A stretch of DNA of 64,000 nucleotides. It comes from Enoplolaimus lenunculus. Lineage: Eukaryota; Nematoda; Enoplea; Enoplida; Thoracostomopsidae. Below are positions 55,156-64,000 of the stretch, in pieces. The stretch is from contig JASANG010000929.1 in NCBI GenBank assembly GCA_030248215.1, positions 1 to 64,000 on the forward strand. The letters run 5' to 3'. Under the pieces are notes generated by a model that searched no databases, was not told where the DNA came from, and saw nothing but the letters and a program-made list of their open reading frames with translations. The position numbers were made by a program, and so were the translations under genes. Each line of letters opens with the position of its first letter. Positions within the stretch are counted from its first letter, which is position 1.

Positions 55156-55300
55156 GGCCAATGCTAGTTTTAGGCGTGTAACATTTTGCAAAGCCTATTC
55201 TTTCAGCTGGAAACCTAAACCTGGGCTGAAATCTAAGCGAAAAAATAGTCTAAAGCTTAAGTTTACTCTATTGCTTTTCCGTGTAAAAAACGAGACGCTT
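55156..55300 (-). mobile_element. T-family element, reverse, worn
   Basis: GGCCAATGCTAGTTTTAGGC, ACATTTTGCAAAGCC, CTGAAATCTAAGCG and ATAGTCTAAAGCTTAAG. Left end T2-like, right arm T1-like. Confidence 0.6.
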
Positions 55301-55615
55301 TCATGAATAATATATTTTCCTAATATATTCGGTATTGATTTGTGCTTTCGTCAAGGAAATTTTATCATTTCAACTTGATACTACAACTGTGGTATGCGAG
55401 CCCCCCGTCGCCTGAGAGATGGGGCCGTCATGTAAAGTATCAGCCAGGGGCACCGGAGCTTATCGAAAAATAGGGGCCACTTCGGTTATGGCACATTGTT
55501 TCCATGAAGGAAGAAGCCAAATAAAACTTAAGTACCACAATGCTTTAATCTGAATTGCTCCGAAGGCGTGAAATTATTTTTGAAGAAGCAAACAGATTTT
55601 CAAAATCTAATTGTT
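55301..55615. other. No gene seen
   Basis: Short AT-rich stretch, with CCCCCGTCGCCTGAGAG at ~55402, unidentified. Confidence 0.35.
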
Positions 55616-55759
55616 GGCCCATGTAATAATCGGAGGCAGAACGTTTTTTTCTGCAGGACTGCAATAGAGTAAGCTTAAGCGTTGAACTATTTTTTGTTTT
55701 GGTTTCGGCTTACACTTGGAAATATGCTTATACTACTGTTACGGCCCTGTTCTGTTTGT
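55616..55759 (+). mobile_element. T1 MITE, hexamers nearly lost
   Basis: GGCCCATGTAATAATCGGAG, CTGCAGGACTGCAATAGAG, then a single array remnant and ATGCTTATACTACTGTTACG with GCCCTGTTCTG. Confidence 0.8.
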
Positions 55760-56182
55760 TAAGTCTAATTGGTTTAAGAGGCGCTTGTTTTGGTAAATAT
55801 TTTAAATTTTAGTAAAAGTTTAATTTTTCAAATAACGTTCATTTTTAATTATCCAGCAGTTATCAGTTGCAGTCAAAGCTTGAATCCTGCGAAAATTCGT
55901 GTTTTGAAACGAGTAAAAAGACAGTTTTTTAAGCGTTACAATAAGTTTGTGAATTATTGAGATTTAGAAAAATTAAAGTTATACTCTCTCAAAATATAAT
56001 CAAATAACTTGGTTAATTCTAGAGACCAAAAAATAAGGCTATATTCTTTCAAAATATGATCATGATCAATCCTGGCTACGCTGTTGCAAATTTTAGGCAT
56101 TTTCTCAACTTCAGTCTTGCGATTCCGGTGTTTTGTTAACTCTGTTGCACCTAGAAACCTGTACATATCATTGCCATAGCGT
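55760..56182. other. No gene seen
   Basis: AT-rich. ACTCTCTCAAAATATAATC and ATTCTTTCAAAATATGATC form a diverged ~64-bp direct repeat (55983-56070). Confidence 0.4.
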
Positions 56183-56299
56183 CAGGGTGCAACCGGAGGT
56201 GAAAAATACCGGAGCTGGAGCCTGAGCCGGAGGTCAACAAAACTTGCCAGAGCCGGACTTGGAGCCAGAGCCGGAGGCACCACCTCTGGTTGTACCATG
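56183..56299. mobile_element. MITE-J, compact copy
   Basis: CAGGGTGCAACCGGAGGTG and CACCTCTGGTTGTACCATG are inverted ends only ~117 bp apart. Between them CGGAGCCAGAGCCGGAGG-type words repeat. Confidence 0.85.
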
Positions 56300-56538
56300 C
56301 AGAGTATCGTGTGTGTCCTATTTGGTGAAAGCCAAACCATTTTTTCTTATAACTTTTACCAGCCAGTGTCATAAGACTGAGAGCTTATGCTTAGGCTGAT
56401 GATTACGATTAGGCTTATTTTTAGGCGTTCGTTTAGGTTTAGGCTTGAGTTTAGTGGGTATTCCCATATATTTTGTATGGACACATTATTTCTATTTCAA
56501 TGTTGTCATTATTTTGTGGCATCTCTGGTAACATACGG

Positions 56539-56713
56539 CAGGCTTGTAGCCAGCTCATTTTGCTAAGGGGAGGGGGGGGGCTGAAAAGTTTCACGAAGGG
56601 CATACAAAGGTTTTCGTTGACTTACAAGCAAGATTTATAAAATTTTAACGGGGACCAAAATTTTTGTAGACGGCACGCCCCCCTGCCAACCCTTGGCTAC
56701 GCGCTCGTCCTGA
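56539..56713 (+). mobile_element. MITE-D
   Basis: CAGGCTTGTAGCCAGCTCAT, TTGACTTACAAGCAAG and CCCTTGGCTACGCGCTCG. Confidence 0.85.
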
Positions 56714-56937
56714 GAGGCAACGAGAAATTTTACGGGTACAAAATCGTTACGCACAGCCCTACATTCTTCGATCAATCAGGGTAACATTGGGGTGGCGAAG
56801 GTGGGGTACAGCGTTCAGCATTCCCCTCTGTGTACATCCGTCAAACCTAACCACTATCGAATACCAATTACAGTCATGTGAATATATTTTCACAACCGTG
56901 AAATATGTTGAAATTTCATTTATATGTGTAAACAGTG

Positions 56938-57103
56938 CAGTCTCGTAGTCAACTCATAATGGTGGGGGGTTAAAAAATTTTCAACAGGAACGTACAAACG
57001 TTTTCAATGACTTACAAGAAAGGTTGAAAATTTTCTAGGGAATGCCCAAAATTGATCCAAGGGGGTTGAACCCTCACTGTCCCTCCCTTGGCTACGGGCA
57101 CTG
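56938..57103 (+). mobile_element. MITE-D
   Basis: CAGTCTCGTAGTCAACTCA, AATGACTTACAAGAAAGG and CCCTTGGCTACGGGCA. Confidence 0.85.
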
Positions 57104-57349
57104 TAACACTGGTATATGAGGTACATCCCAGTATAACATCAGATGTTGTGAAATTATTCAATTTTTTGTTCTTTTATTATAAAATAGACCAATATCATGG
57201 TATTTATGGTTGGGCAATACAATAAAATGCATACAACCGGTATTTCGTGAGAATGACAGCCGAACACCTGTATTAAGCATACTGATCGGTTATTTTTCAT
57301 TATTTAAATGACAGAAAGATGCCCTTTAAGGGACCAGCGGTTGAACCGA

Positions 57350-57512
57350 AGGGTCCGTAGCCAAAAGCAGCTCAGCCTCTCATGGAAGAATTTTGCTCCC
57401 CGCCCTAGAAAATTTTCAACCTTGCTTGTAAGTCATCGAAAACCATTATATGCTACTCCTTAAAATTCTTTAGCCCCCCACCCAAGCATGGCGAGTTGGC
57501 AACGGGACTGGG
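57350..57512 (-). mobile_element. MITE-D, reverse
   Basis: GGGTCCGTAGCCAAAAGC, CTTGCTTGTAAGTCATCG and TGGCGAGTTGGCAACGGGAC. Confidence 0.8.
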
Positions 57513-58234
57513 AATCAACCAATCAAATTGGATTTTTGTCATTGGGAAACGCTGCCATTTATATTGAATTATCGTTAATGTTTCTCAATCATTGCTGTTT
57601 GACACATTCAGACGCGGATCCAACAAATTTCTGACGTGGGGGGGCGGCTGGCAAATGTTAAGGCGCACAAAAATTGTAAGGTAGGGTACAAAAATACCGG
57701 AACCGGAAAACGTTTGTGTTTTGGCATTAATTCGATTCAAGTTTACTGATTTTACGTCGGTCCTGTGATGTCTTTTTAGATTTTCAACGAAAAACATACT
57801 AATTGTCCGACTTTATTGCACACTATTTATTAATAATCACAACCTCAAAAATTGCAAAATAATGCTTATCAGAACAATTAATCAAATATTGCACATTTCG
57901 GCTGTTGTAGACTTTTAAAGTTAGCACTCAAAGTTGGTATTAGGCTCAGGTTAAGGCCTACGTAAAGACTTAAGCATACATAAGCCTTGCCTGAAACGTA
58001 ACCTAATCCTAAGGTTTAATCCTAAACCATAATGTTACAAGTGGAATGATGTACAGAGCGTTTTTGATAAAGAAACGGAAATCGACTATGAAACGTAGTC
58101 TTATATATACTTGTAATCCACTTATAGGGTGATTTTGGAAATAATCTTTATAAAATGATGGTTGAAATCGAACATTTACAAGAGTGCAACGGAATCGTGC
58201 AAAAATTATTACTAATGCTGTTATAAACTCTTGT
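57513..58234. other. Kv1 upstream region, no other gene
   Basis: Contains an hAT-type end (GCGGATCCAACAAATTTCTG at ~57605), a MITE-I-like scrap (AATACCGGAACCGG at ~57690) and degenerate hexamers at 57940-58030. A promoter or 5' UTR cannot be fixed from the sequence. Confidence 0.4.
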
Positions 58235-58288
58235 ACTCTTAAAGGAGTGTAATGGCAACAAACTCTTAAAAGAGTGTTATGGAAACAA
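58235..58288 (+). repeat. 27-bp tandem duplication spanning the Kv1 start codon
   Basis: Two adjacent 27-bp units (58235-58261, 58262-58288) differ at 3 positions. Each has the word GAGTGT followed by an ATGG: at 58252 in the first unit and at 58279 in the second. ACTCTTAAAAGAGT in the second unit is a near-perfect palindrome. Confidence 0.9.
58252..58269 (+). promoter_or_regulatory. Upstream five-codon reading frame before Kv1
   Basis: ATG GCA ACA AAC TCT TAA. It is in frame with and 27 bp before the main ATG, with G at -3 and G at +4, as at the main ATG. It arises from the start-codon duplication. If the mRNA begins upstream, it could dampen translation of the channel; the transcript start is unknown. 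Confidence 0.5.
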
Positions 58289-60096
58289 TTGCTCTATCAG
58301 GAGTCGACACAATGGATGAACGTTGCTCAGCTGGAGGTCATCATACAACACGGTCACGTTTAAATCCGAAATCATTGCTGTACCGGACATTTTTCCGCGG
58401 CGGACGGCCAACAAACCGCAACAGACGCAAACGTCGCCGGCTTTATAAACGAAAGCTGCGGCCAAGATGGCTGAGGATTGATAGATTTGGATTAATTAAT
58501 CGATTTATTGATACTTTTAGGTCGGTTGGTGGCCCACAACAAACTGTCGGAGCTGGACCTGGACAAATATCGTCATCGCAAACGTATCAGCAACAACAAG
58601 CTGCGTCACATCATGGACATGGTGGCAGCGGTAGCTACCCTGGGAATGCGGGCGAAGCCAATTGCGACTCGACGGATGGAAATATTTATTCAACAAGCGG
58701 CGGTGGACATCATCATCATGACGATCATCGTGGATATGCGAAAACATCAATGGCGAACAGTTATTCGTTGGCTGCTGGCGGCGGTGTTCGAGCGTATTAT
58801 TGCGACGAAGATGAAAAACAACAACGATGTCATCATAATCGAGTCGATGACGGCGCCGGTGACCAATACGATGAGGCTTACTGTAGATATGACGATAACG
58901 ATGATGAGGACAACAACGATAGAGGAGGTGACCAATCAGCGGTCGATCCAAGCGAACGCATTGTGATTAACGTAAGCGGGTTACGGTACGAAACCAAAGC
59001 GCGGACGCTGCAGCATTTTCCAGATACCCTACTTGGAGATCCACAACGTCGAAACGCGTACTTTGACGCTGGGAAAGGTGAATATTTTTTCGACAGAAAT
59101 CGGCCAAGTTTTGACGCGATATTGCATTTTTATCAAAGCCGTGGCCGACTCAGAAGACCTATCAACGTTCCGCTTGACGTATTCGCTGAAGAAATACGAT
59201 TTTATCAACTTGGTGATGACGTCATCGCACGCTTTAAAGAAGACGAAGGTTTCATCAAAGAAGAAGAACGACCGCTGCCTGCCGGACGGCTTCAACGACG
59301 GATATGGCTACTTGTCGAGTATCCTGAAAGTTCACTCGCAGCACGGGTTTGCGCAATCATATCGGTGACCGTAATACTCATATCAATTGTAATATTTTGT
59401 CTTGAAACGTTGCCAACTTTTACGGCGTACACACGAAATCGTACCGAATTCAACACAACACGAATCAAACGCGTCGAAATATCTGATTTTGACGCGTTTT
59501 TTGTCGTCGAAACTGTCTGCATCGTTTGGTTTACGGCTGAATTGTTGACTCGATTTTTGTCGTGTCCGAATCGGTGCCAATTTTTCACTGATATGATGAA
59601 TTTTATCGATTTAATCTCGATCATTCCATACTTTGTAACGCTTGGAACAATGCTGAACGGCAGCGAAGGTGGCGGTTCGAATCAAACGACGTCGCTCGCC
59701 ATTTTGAGGGTCATTCGACTGGTGCGCGTATTTCGGATATTTAAACTATCGCGACACTCGAAAGGGTTGCAAATTTTAGGCCGGACGTTACGCGCCAGTA
59801 TGCGGGAATTAGGATTGTTAGTATTTTTTCTTGTGATTGGAGTCATTTTGTTTTCCAGTGCAGTGTATTTCGCCGAACAAGACGTGCCTGGAACGACGTT
59901 TAAATCGATTCCGGACGCGTTTTGGTGGGCGATTATTACAATGACAACGGTCGGCTACGGTGATATGAAACCGCTTGGATTGTGGGGTCGTCTTGTCGGA
60001 TCGCTTTGTGCAATTGCTGGCGTGTTAACGATCGCGTTGCCAGTGCCTGTTATTGTGTCGAATTTTAATTATTTTTATCATCGTGAAAATGATCAG
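58279..60096 (+). CDS. Shaker-type voltage-gated K+ channel (Kv1), main exon
   Basis: 606 codons from ATG 58279 to the donor GTATGT at 60097, just after YFYHRENDQ, where known Shaker proteins continue with a variable C-terminal tail. Alpha subunit of a tetrameric plasma-membrane K+ channel that repolarises excitable cells. Residues 1-225 are a long, low-similarity N-terminus: a basic patch at ~42-66 ([13 protein letters not shown]), His/Gly and Asp-rich runs. T1 tetramerisation domain ~226-330 ([33 protein letters not shown]). S1 ~358-378; S1-S2 loop with N-glycosylation sites NRT 387 and NTT 392; S2 ~406-427; S3 ~439-458; S4 ~473-492 with R477, R480, R483, R486, K489, R492. Pore helix then TVGYGD at 557-562; S6 with PVP at 588-590. 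The outer-pore position equal to Shaker T449 is K564, as in mammalian Kv1.4. The ATG is preceded by an in-frame stop (58267). The C-terminal exon(s) were not found before the window end, so the gene is incomplete here. The open frame past 60096 is intron. Confidence 0.96.
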
Positions 60097-60122
60097 GTAT
60101 GTTCGATTTGTTTTGTCTTATG

Positions 60123-60162
<40 letters not shown>

Positions 60163-61098
60163 GTGGCTCATGTTACTTCAAGGGCTGTCTCGTTTTCTGA
60201 CGAGACCGCAAAAGAGTAAGTAGGCTGAGATTTTAGACTATATTTTTTGCTTTAGGCTCACGATTATGCTCAGGATTACGCTTAATCTGCAGTTACGACC
60301 CTAAAAGTAACAACAGCCATTGTTATTATTAGTATTATCATTTATAATCGTTAGCAATATCATTTATTTTTATTATTATTATCATTATTATTATTATTAT
60401 CATTACTATTATTATTATTACTATTATTATTATTATTATTATTGCTCTTACTATGGTAAACGATGTTGGGCTCTTATATACGTTTCATTTCCCTATGCGT
60501 TTAAGTTAGGGTGAGAAAAAATAGTACCTAGGCCTAAAAGCCTTTGCGTAATACTTTACCAAGTCTAAGCGTACTTCTAAAAACCTTTAACATTACCATG
60601 TGAAGTAACTGCATCAAAACCCAAATAATTAATAATCAGTGATATGTCGATTATTGTTGAACTTTTGAAAATTTCACGAGAACTAATAATTGTACCTGAA
60701 AGATTCGATTTCAAAACAACCCTGAGGAGTTAAAAATATCATCTTTTCAAAAAAATTCTAAATTGGATGTGGAATATCAAGGAATGTAATGAGAAATCCG
60801 AATATTCTAAATGATTTGCGTAAAGGATGGTTGTACTAAAAGGCACAAATTTCCAATGATTATGAAACGGAAACGGATACAGATTTTGACATAAAAACGG
60901 AAACAGATATCCGGTGTGATTGATTCCGTTTACATTCTGGTTTTGAAGCATTGAATTTTGACACAGCAGTATGGACAGGCATGCATGCTGATTGGATTTT
61001 ATAGCGAAACGATGACCAGAGATGTATCGTATAGCTTAATTTAGAATTTACATTGTCCGCAAAAGCGCAACTTAAGTTTTCACATCCTTGTATAACGT
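60097..61098 (+). other. Kv1 intron/3' region with (TTA)n tracts and a T2 MITE
   Basis: Starts with the donor GTATGT. (TTA)n at 60127-60164 and (TTA/ATT)n with interruptions at 60320-60443. Between them 60165-60316 is a T2 MITE (GGCTCATGTTACTTCAAGGG, AGGATTACGCTTAATCTGC, CCCTAAAAGTAACAACAGCC) with one residual hexamer region. No acceptor followed by a plausible Kv1 tail could be recognised. Confidence 0.7.
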
Positions 61099-61240
61099 GG
61101 CCAATGTAAAGAACAGGGCTGTAACAGTAGTATAAGCGTATTCCTAAGGCTAAGCCTAAACCTAATCAAATAATTGAAGCTTAAGCTTACATTATTGCAG
61201 TCTCACAGATAAACGTTGCGGCCCTACGTTCTTTACTTGG
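61099..61240 (-). mobile_element. T1 MITE, reverse, compact
   Basis: GGCCAATGTAAAGAACAGGG, GCGTATTCCTAAGGCTAAGC, TTGAAGCTTAAGCTTAC, TTGCAGTCTCACAGATAAAC and ACGTTCTTTACTTGG. Confidence 0.85.
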
Positions 61241-61303
61241 TCTGATTTAAACAAGTATGTCCCAATTTTCGTTAGCCCAATTAGAATAAGCGCCCCCGTG
61301 GAC

Positions 61304-61474
61304 CAGGCTTGTAGCAAACTGACCGTTCTAGGGGGCTGAAAAATTTTCAGCAGGGTACACAAAGGTTTTCAATGGACTTACAAGAAAGATTGAAATTTTT
61401 TTAGAAGGGCCAAAATTTTTCCAAAGGAGGGTTGAGCCCCCCCCCCGTGCCCTCCCCCTTCGGTTACGGGCCCG
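61304..61474 (+). mobile_element. MITE-D
   Basis: CAGGCTTGTAGCAAACTGAC to CTTCGGTTACGGGCCCG; flanks CCGTGGAC and TCGTGGGC agree at 6 of 8 positions. Confidence 0.85.
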
Positions 61475-61858
61475 TCGTGGGCGCGAGGTCACTATGAAGC
61501 AGAACGGCTATAAACCACGAAAGTGACCTTAGGAACGCTTTGCACGCGGTCCAGGCTTTGGATTAAAATTACCAATGCAAATATATACAGATGAATGGAA
61601 CTTTTAGCAGAATCCATCAGCTACTTGTATGGTTGCTCCCAGCAGGCAGAAAATGAAAACGTCAATTTCCAACTACTGTTTTCGAAATCAGGAGCAACGA
61701 GTTGTTTTGTATCAATTAACCAATCAGGTTTCAAAACGTTTCAATTTACCACTGCCCTATTTTCCAAAATTGATAATCGGCAAATTGAAATTAACATTTT
61801 TATAAAATTTATTTCAATTTCGTTGCATTGTTTTGAAAATGAATCAACTCACCATTGA
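61475..61858. other. No supported gene
   Basis: An opening at 61595-61858 runs to the edge of MITE-C. It has no Kv1 tail resemblance and no clean splice site. Confidence 0.35.
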
Positions 61859-62262
61859 CAGGGTCGGAGCAGCCACCCCCACACTGTAAATTCCAGTGAG
61901 TTAATTTTAACTCAGAATGAGTTGAATCGCTCATCGTTCTGAGTTAATTAACAATTCACATAGAGTCAAGTGAACTTCAGAGTGAGAACCAAATCAACTC
62001 AGAGTGAGTTAATGTTTACTGATATTAATTCAGAAATATCCAACTCGCTAGGTGAATTGATTAATCAACTGATTGACATTTACCTTGCCCATATACCCAT
62101 TTGGGGTCCCCACCCCTAAAAGGGCCCCGCCCTAAAACTGGATGAAACAAAAACCGCCAACGTTTTAAAATGTGTCTGGCTTTTCGTTCGGTTCGCTCGC
62201 GAGTTTGGGGCGCCCAGTCTGGAATTTGTAGCGAGCCGCCACCCCTGTCTGCTCTGGCACTG
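61859..62262. mobile_element. MITE-C with perfect 8-bp target duplication, holding MITE-A
   Basis: Starts CAGGGTCGGAGCAGCC and ends GTCTGCTCTGGCACTG. The octamer ACCATTGA stands directly before (61851-61858) and after (62263-62270) it, which proves the boundaries and marks it as hAT. MITE-A splits the CCACCCCC / CCCATATACCC region. Confidence 0.93.
61882..62085. mobile_element. MITE-A nested in MITE-C
   Basis: CACTGTAAATTCCAGTGAG at the left, TCAACTGATTGACATTTACC at the right. The interior is shorter than other copies: the first GAGTT arm has lost ~45 bp. Confidence 0.85.
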
Positions 62263-62270
62263 ACCATTGA

Positions 62271-62753
62271 GAGGCACAATTTCTCGCTGCCTATGTTTTT
62301 GAAAACAGTAGCTGAAAAATTGACGTTTGCAATTTTTGCATGTTGGACGCAACGAGAAGTGAATGATGCGTAACCAGGGTACAACATAACGTCTGCTTCT
62401 GGCTCCGACAGAAAATAGCTCACCGCCTTTGATGCTGGTATTATTTTCTGTCGTAAATTCTTACAATTTTGGCAGTAAAATATTTAATCAGTCGAGAAAA
62501 TTACATCATTCACTGAGGTTTTCATAAATTTTGTACTAATACAAAACAGACGAAACTTTTCAACACGAGAACTCAATAACAACGTTTGTTAATTGTTAAA
62601 ATTTAGTTAATTGATTTAGTGAATTAACCATCATTTTAATTACCTAATTTAGCTTCATCTTTACATTCTTGCTCCGATAAATTCTATGTACCTTTGGTCA
62701 TGGCTTCGGCAATTTTATCATTGGCGGCACTTATATGTATATATGTATGTATA
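62271..62753. other. No gene seen
   Basis: AT-rich; openings overlap MITE-C and do not look coding. Confidence 0.4.
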
Positions 62754-62975
62754 TACTGTAAATATAAATGAGTTAATTAATCAACTCTGACGGAAAGTTA
62801 GTTATTTCTGAGTTAATAACAATATACTTTTTGAATTGAGTTTATTCCGAGATAGTTGACTAATTTAATCAAAATGAGTTGAATCAACTCAGAATTATGA
62901 GTTCTGATAGTACTGACTCACACTGGACGATTCAATTCATTCTGAGCTAAACTCAACTCACTGAAATTTACAGTG
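62754..62975 (-). mobile_element. MITE-A
   Basis: TACTGTAAATATAAATGAG and CAACTCACTGAAATTTACAG, followed by TG, with family interior. Confidence 0.85.
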
Positions 62976-63254
62976 AATGTTAATAGTTATATTTATAATT
63001 TAGACTGGAATAAACGAGGCGTTTAAGCCTCTATCAGGAGATCCAGAAGTAAGATCAGTGAATGGTTTGTCAAAACTAACATACTTACTAACATTTCAAA
63101 ATTTCAAACTTTACGAATCGCGTGGTCCATGTTACTTTAAGGGGCGTCCAGGTTTCTGGTGTATCCATAAAACAGTAGGTTTGGTTTTAGATTACATTTT
63201 CTGCTTAGGCTTAGGCTTAGGCTTAGGAACACATTTTTGCAACGTTTAGGCTTA

Positions 63255-64000
63255 TGCGGAGTTCACGTTATAAATGGTGCAGCTGGGCCACGATTTGTCA
63301 CGTTGTATATATTGGGTAACATTTTGTCTGCGATGTAACCCAATATGATATTCAAAAAACAGTGGTTGTCTGCTAACATCACGTATCGGTCACGTTTTGT
63401 CTTTCAATATCATATGATATTCCCTACGTTGTCTGTCAATATCATATGATCATTTTGAAAATGTCTACTGAGTCAGCTGCATAACTAGGTTTGGAATATC
63501 ATATGATATTAATCGACATGTAATTGGCGCGAAATTCAAATTTTGGCGGGAAAATTCAAATTTTGGCGGCAAGTTCAAATTTAGACGGGAAATTCAAAAT
63601 TTGGCGGGAAATTCACATAATCGGGAAATTCAAATTTTGGCGGGAAACTCAAATTTTGGTGGGAAAATTCAAATTTTGGTTGAAAATTCAAATTTTGGCG
63701 GCAAATTCAAGTTCAGGTGAGAAAATTCAAATTTTGGCGGGAAATTCAAATTTTGGCGGGAAATTCAAATTTTGGCGCGAAAATTCAAAATTTGGCGCGA
63801 AAATTCAAAATTTGACAGAAAAATCCGAATTTGGGAGGGAATATTCAAAATTTTAGCGGATTGTATACGTCTTAAACTACATAATGGAATATCATATGAT
63901 ATTCAACAATATGTCTGATTATGTCACGTGACATTCGAACACTTGTATGCTGAGATAACTGAATACCCGTGCTTTGTATAGCAATATCACATGATATTCC
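63255..64000. mobile_element. MITE-G, left part, inserted in a T2 hexamer array
   Basis: TGCGGAGTTCACGTTATAA directly after TTA 63252-63254. ATCATATGATA palindromes recur. The element runs out of the window, so its right end and target duplication cannot be checked. Confidence 0.8.
63523..63855 (+). repeat. ~19-bp minisatellite of E2F-like words inside MITE-G
   Basis: About 16 imperfect units of AAATTCAAATTTTGGCGGG. Around eight units hold an intact TTTGGCGGGAAA or TTTGGCGCGAAA, which equals the E2F/DP binding consensus. Openings across it are repeat artefacts. No regulatory role is shown. Confidence 0.85.

Larger units (their letters stand above)
63126..64000 (+). mobile_element. T2 MITE left half, split by MITE-G
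   Basis: GGTCCATGTTACTTTAAGG, CGTCCAGGTTTCTGGTG, CTTAGGCTTAGGAACACATT and GCAACGTTTAGGCTTA run to 63254, where MITE-G begins. The right half would lie beyond the window. Confidence 0.85.

Noticed and set aside
58508-59624. Other frames of 60-150 codons within the Kv1 exon, both strands
   Set aside because: Shadows of the channel reading frame, which is confirmed by its family motifs.
60097-60219. Continuation of the Kv1 frame for 40 more codons to a stop
   Set aside because: It runs over a consensus donor, a (TTA)n tract and the start of a T2 MITE; Shaker-family channels splice or continue differently after the NDQ motif.
1-64000. Retrovirus-like, LTR, Polinton or other capsid-bearing elements
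   Set aside because: No reverse transcriptase, integrase, protease, capsid or envelope resemblance and no long terminal repeats were noticed; all mobile DNA seen is short and non-coding.

Overview
This is AT-rich, intron-bearing animal nuclear DNA with very few genes. Two pieces of coding sequence can be supported, both on the + strand. One is a pair of spliced exons of an unrecognised glutamine-rich protein (3582-3745 and 4522-5288). The other is the large main exon of a Shaker/Kv1 voltage-gated potassium channel (58279-60096). The species cannot be named. The hexamer TTAGGC, the telomere unit of nematodes, is everywhere, but here it lies inside short transposons, so it is weak evidence of a nematode. 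The coding core of the channel lies in one uninterrupted exon, as in several animal Kv1 genes.

Almost all the rest is a mosaic of short non-autonomous DNA transposons (MITEs) and their decayed tails. I compared the copies within the window with one another and use working names. MITE-A: ends CACTGTAAATT, TA targets, rich in ACTCAG/GAGTTGA. MITE-B: ends CACTGCAAAAAATGG, TA targets. MITE-C, -D, -I, -J, -N: hAT-like, ends starting near CAG, 8-bp target duplications seen for C, D and N. MITE-F: ends CTGTATTGACCCG, TA targets. MITE-G: PIF/Harbinger-like, TTA targets. MITE-H: long inverted ends with CTCAAATGTGTGTAGC. MITE-K: ends GGTGGCGCTATACTT. MITE-L: ends CACGTGCAAGTTTTTGC. MITE-P: piggyBac-like, TTAA targets, carrying a tRNA-like segment. 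T1 and T2: two related subfamilies with ends GGCC(A/C)ATGTAAAGA and GGCC(A/C)ATGTTACTT, each carrying TTAGGC arrays inside. There is also a tRNA-derived SINE and a ~220-bp repeat (O). No reverse transcriptase, transposase, capsid or envelope gene was seen.

Layout: 0-3.5 kb, nested MITEs, a TA array and a C-rich MITE; 3.6-5.3 kb, the glutamine-rich gene fragment; 5.3-58 kb, a repeat-filled intergenic or intronic expanse with several minisatellites (15.9, 28.3, 30.5, 47.5, 48.6, 52.8 and 54.4 kb); 58.2-60.1 kb, the Kv1 exon with a duplicated start region; 60.1-64 kb, the following Kv1 intron or flank, again full of MITEs, ending in a Harbinger-like element with an E2F-site-like minisatellite. 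Nesting gives a relative order of activity: T elements are hosts for N and G; N is a host for F; P, C and probably K are hosts for A, B or D.

The most interesting structure is the T1/T2 family. It carries telomere-type hexamers in a fixed internal position, expands them into arrays of up to about 1 kb, and supplies TTA sites into which MITE-G has inserted twice within this window.
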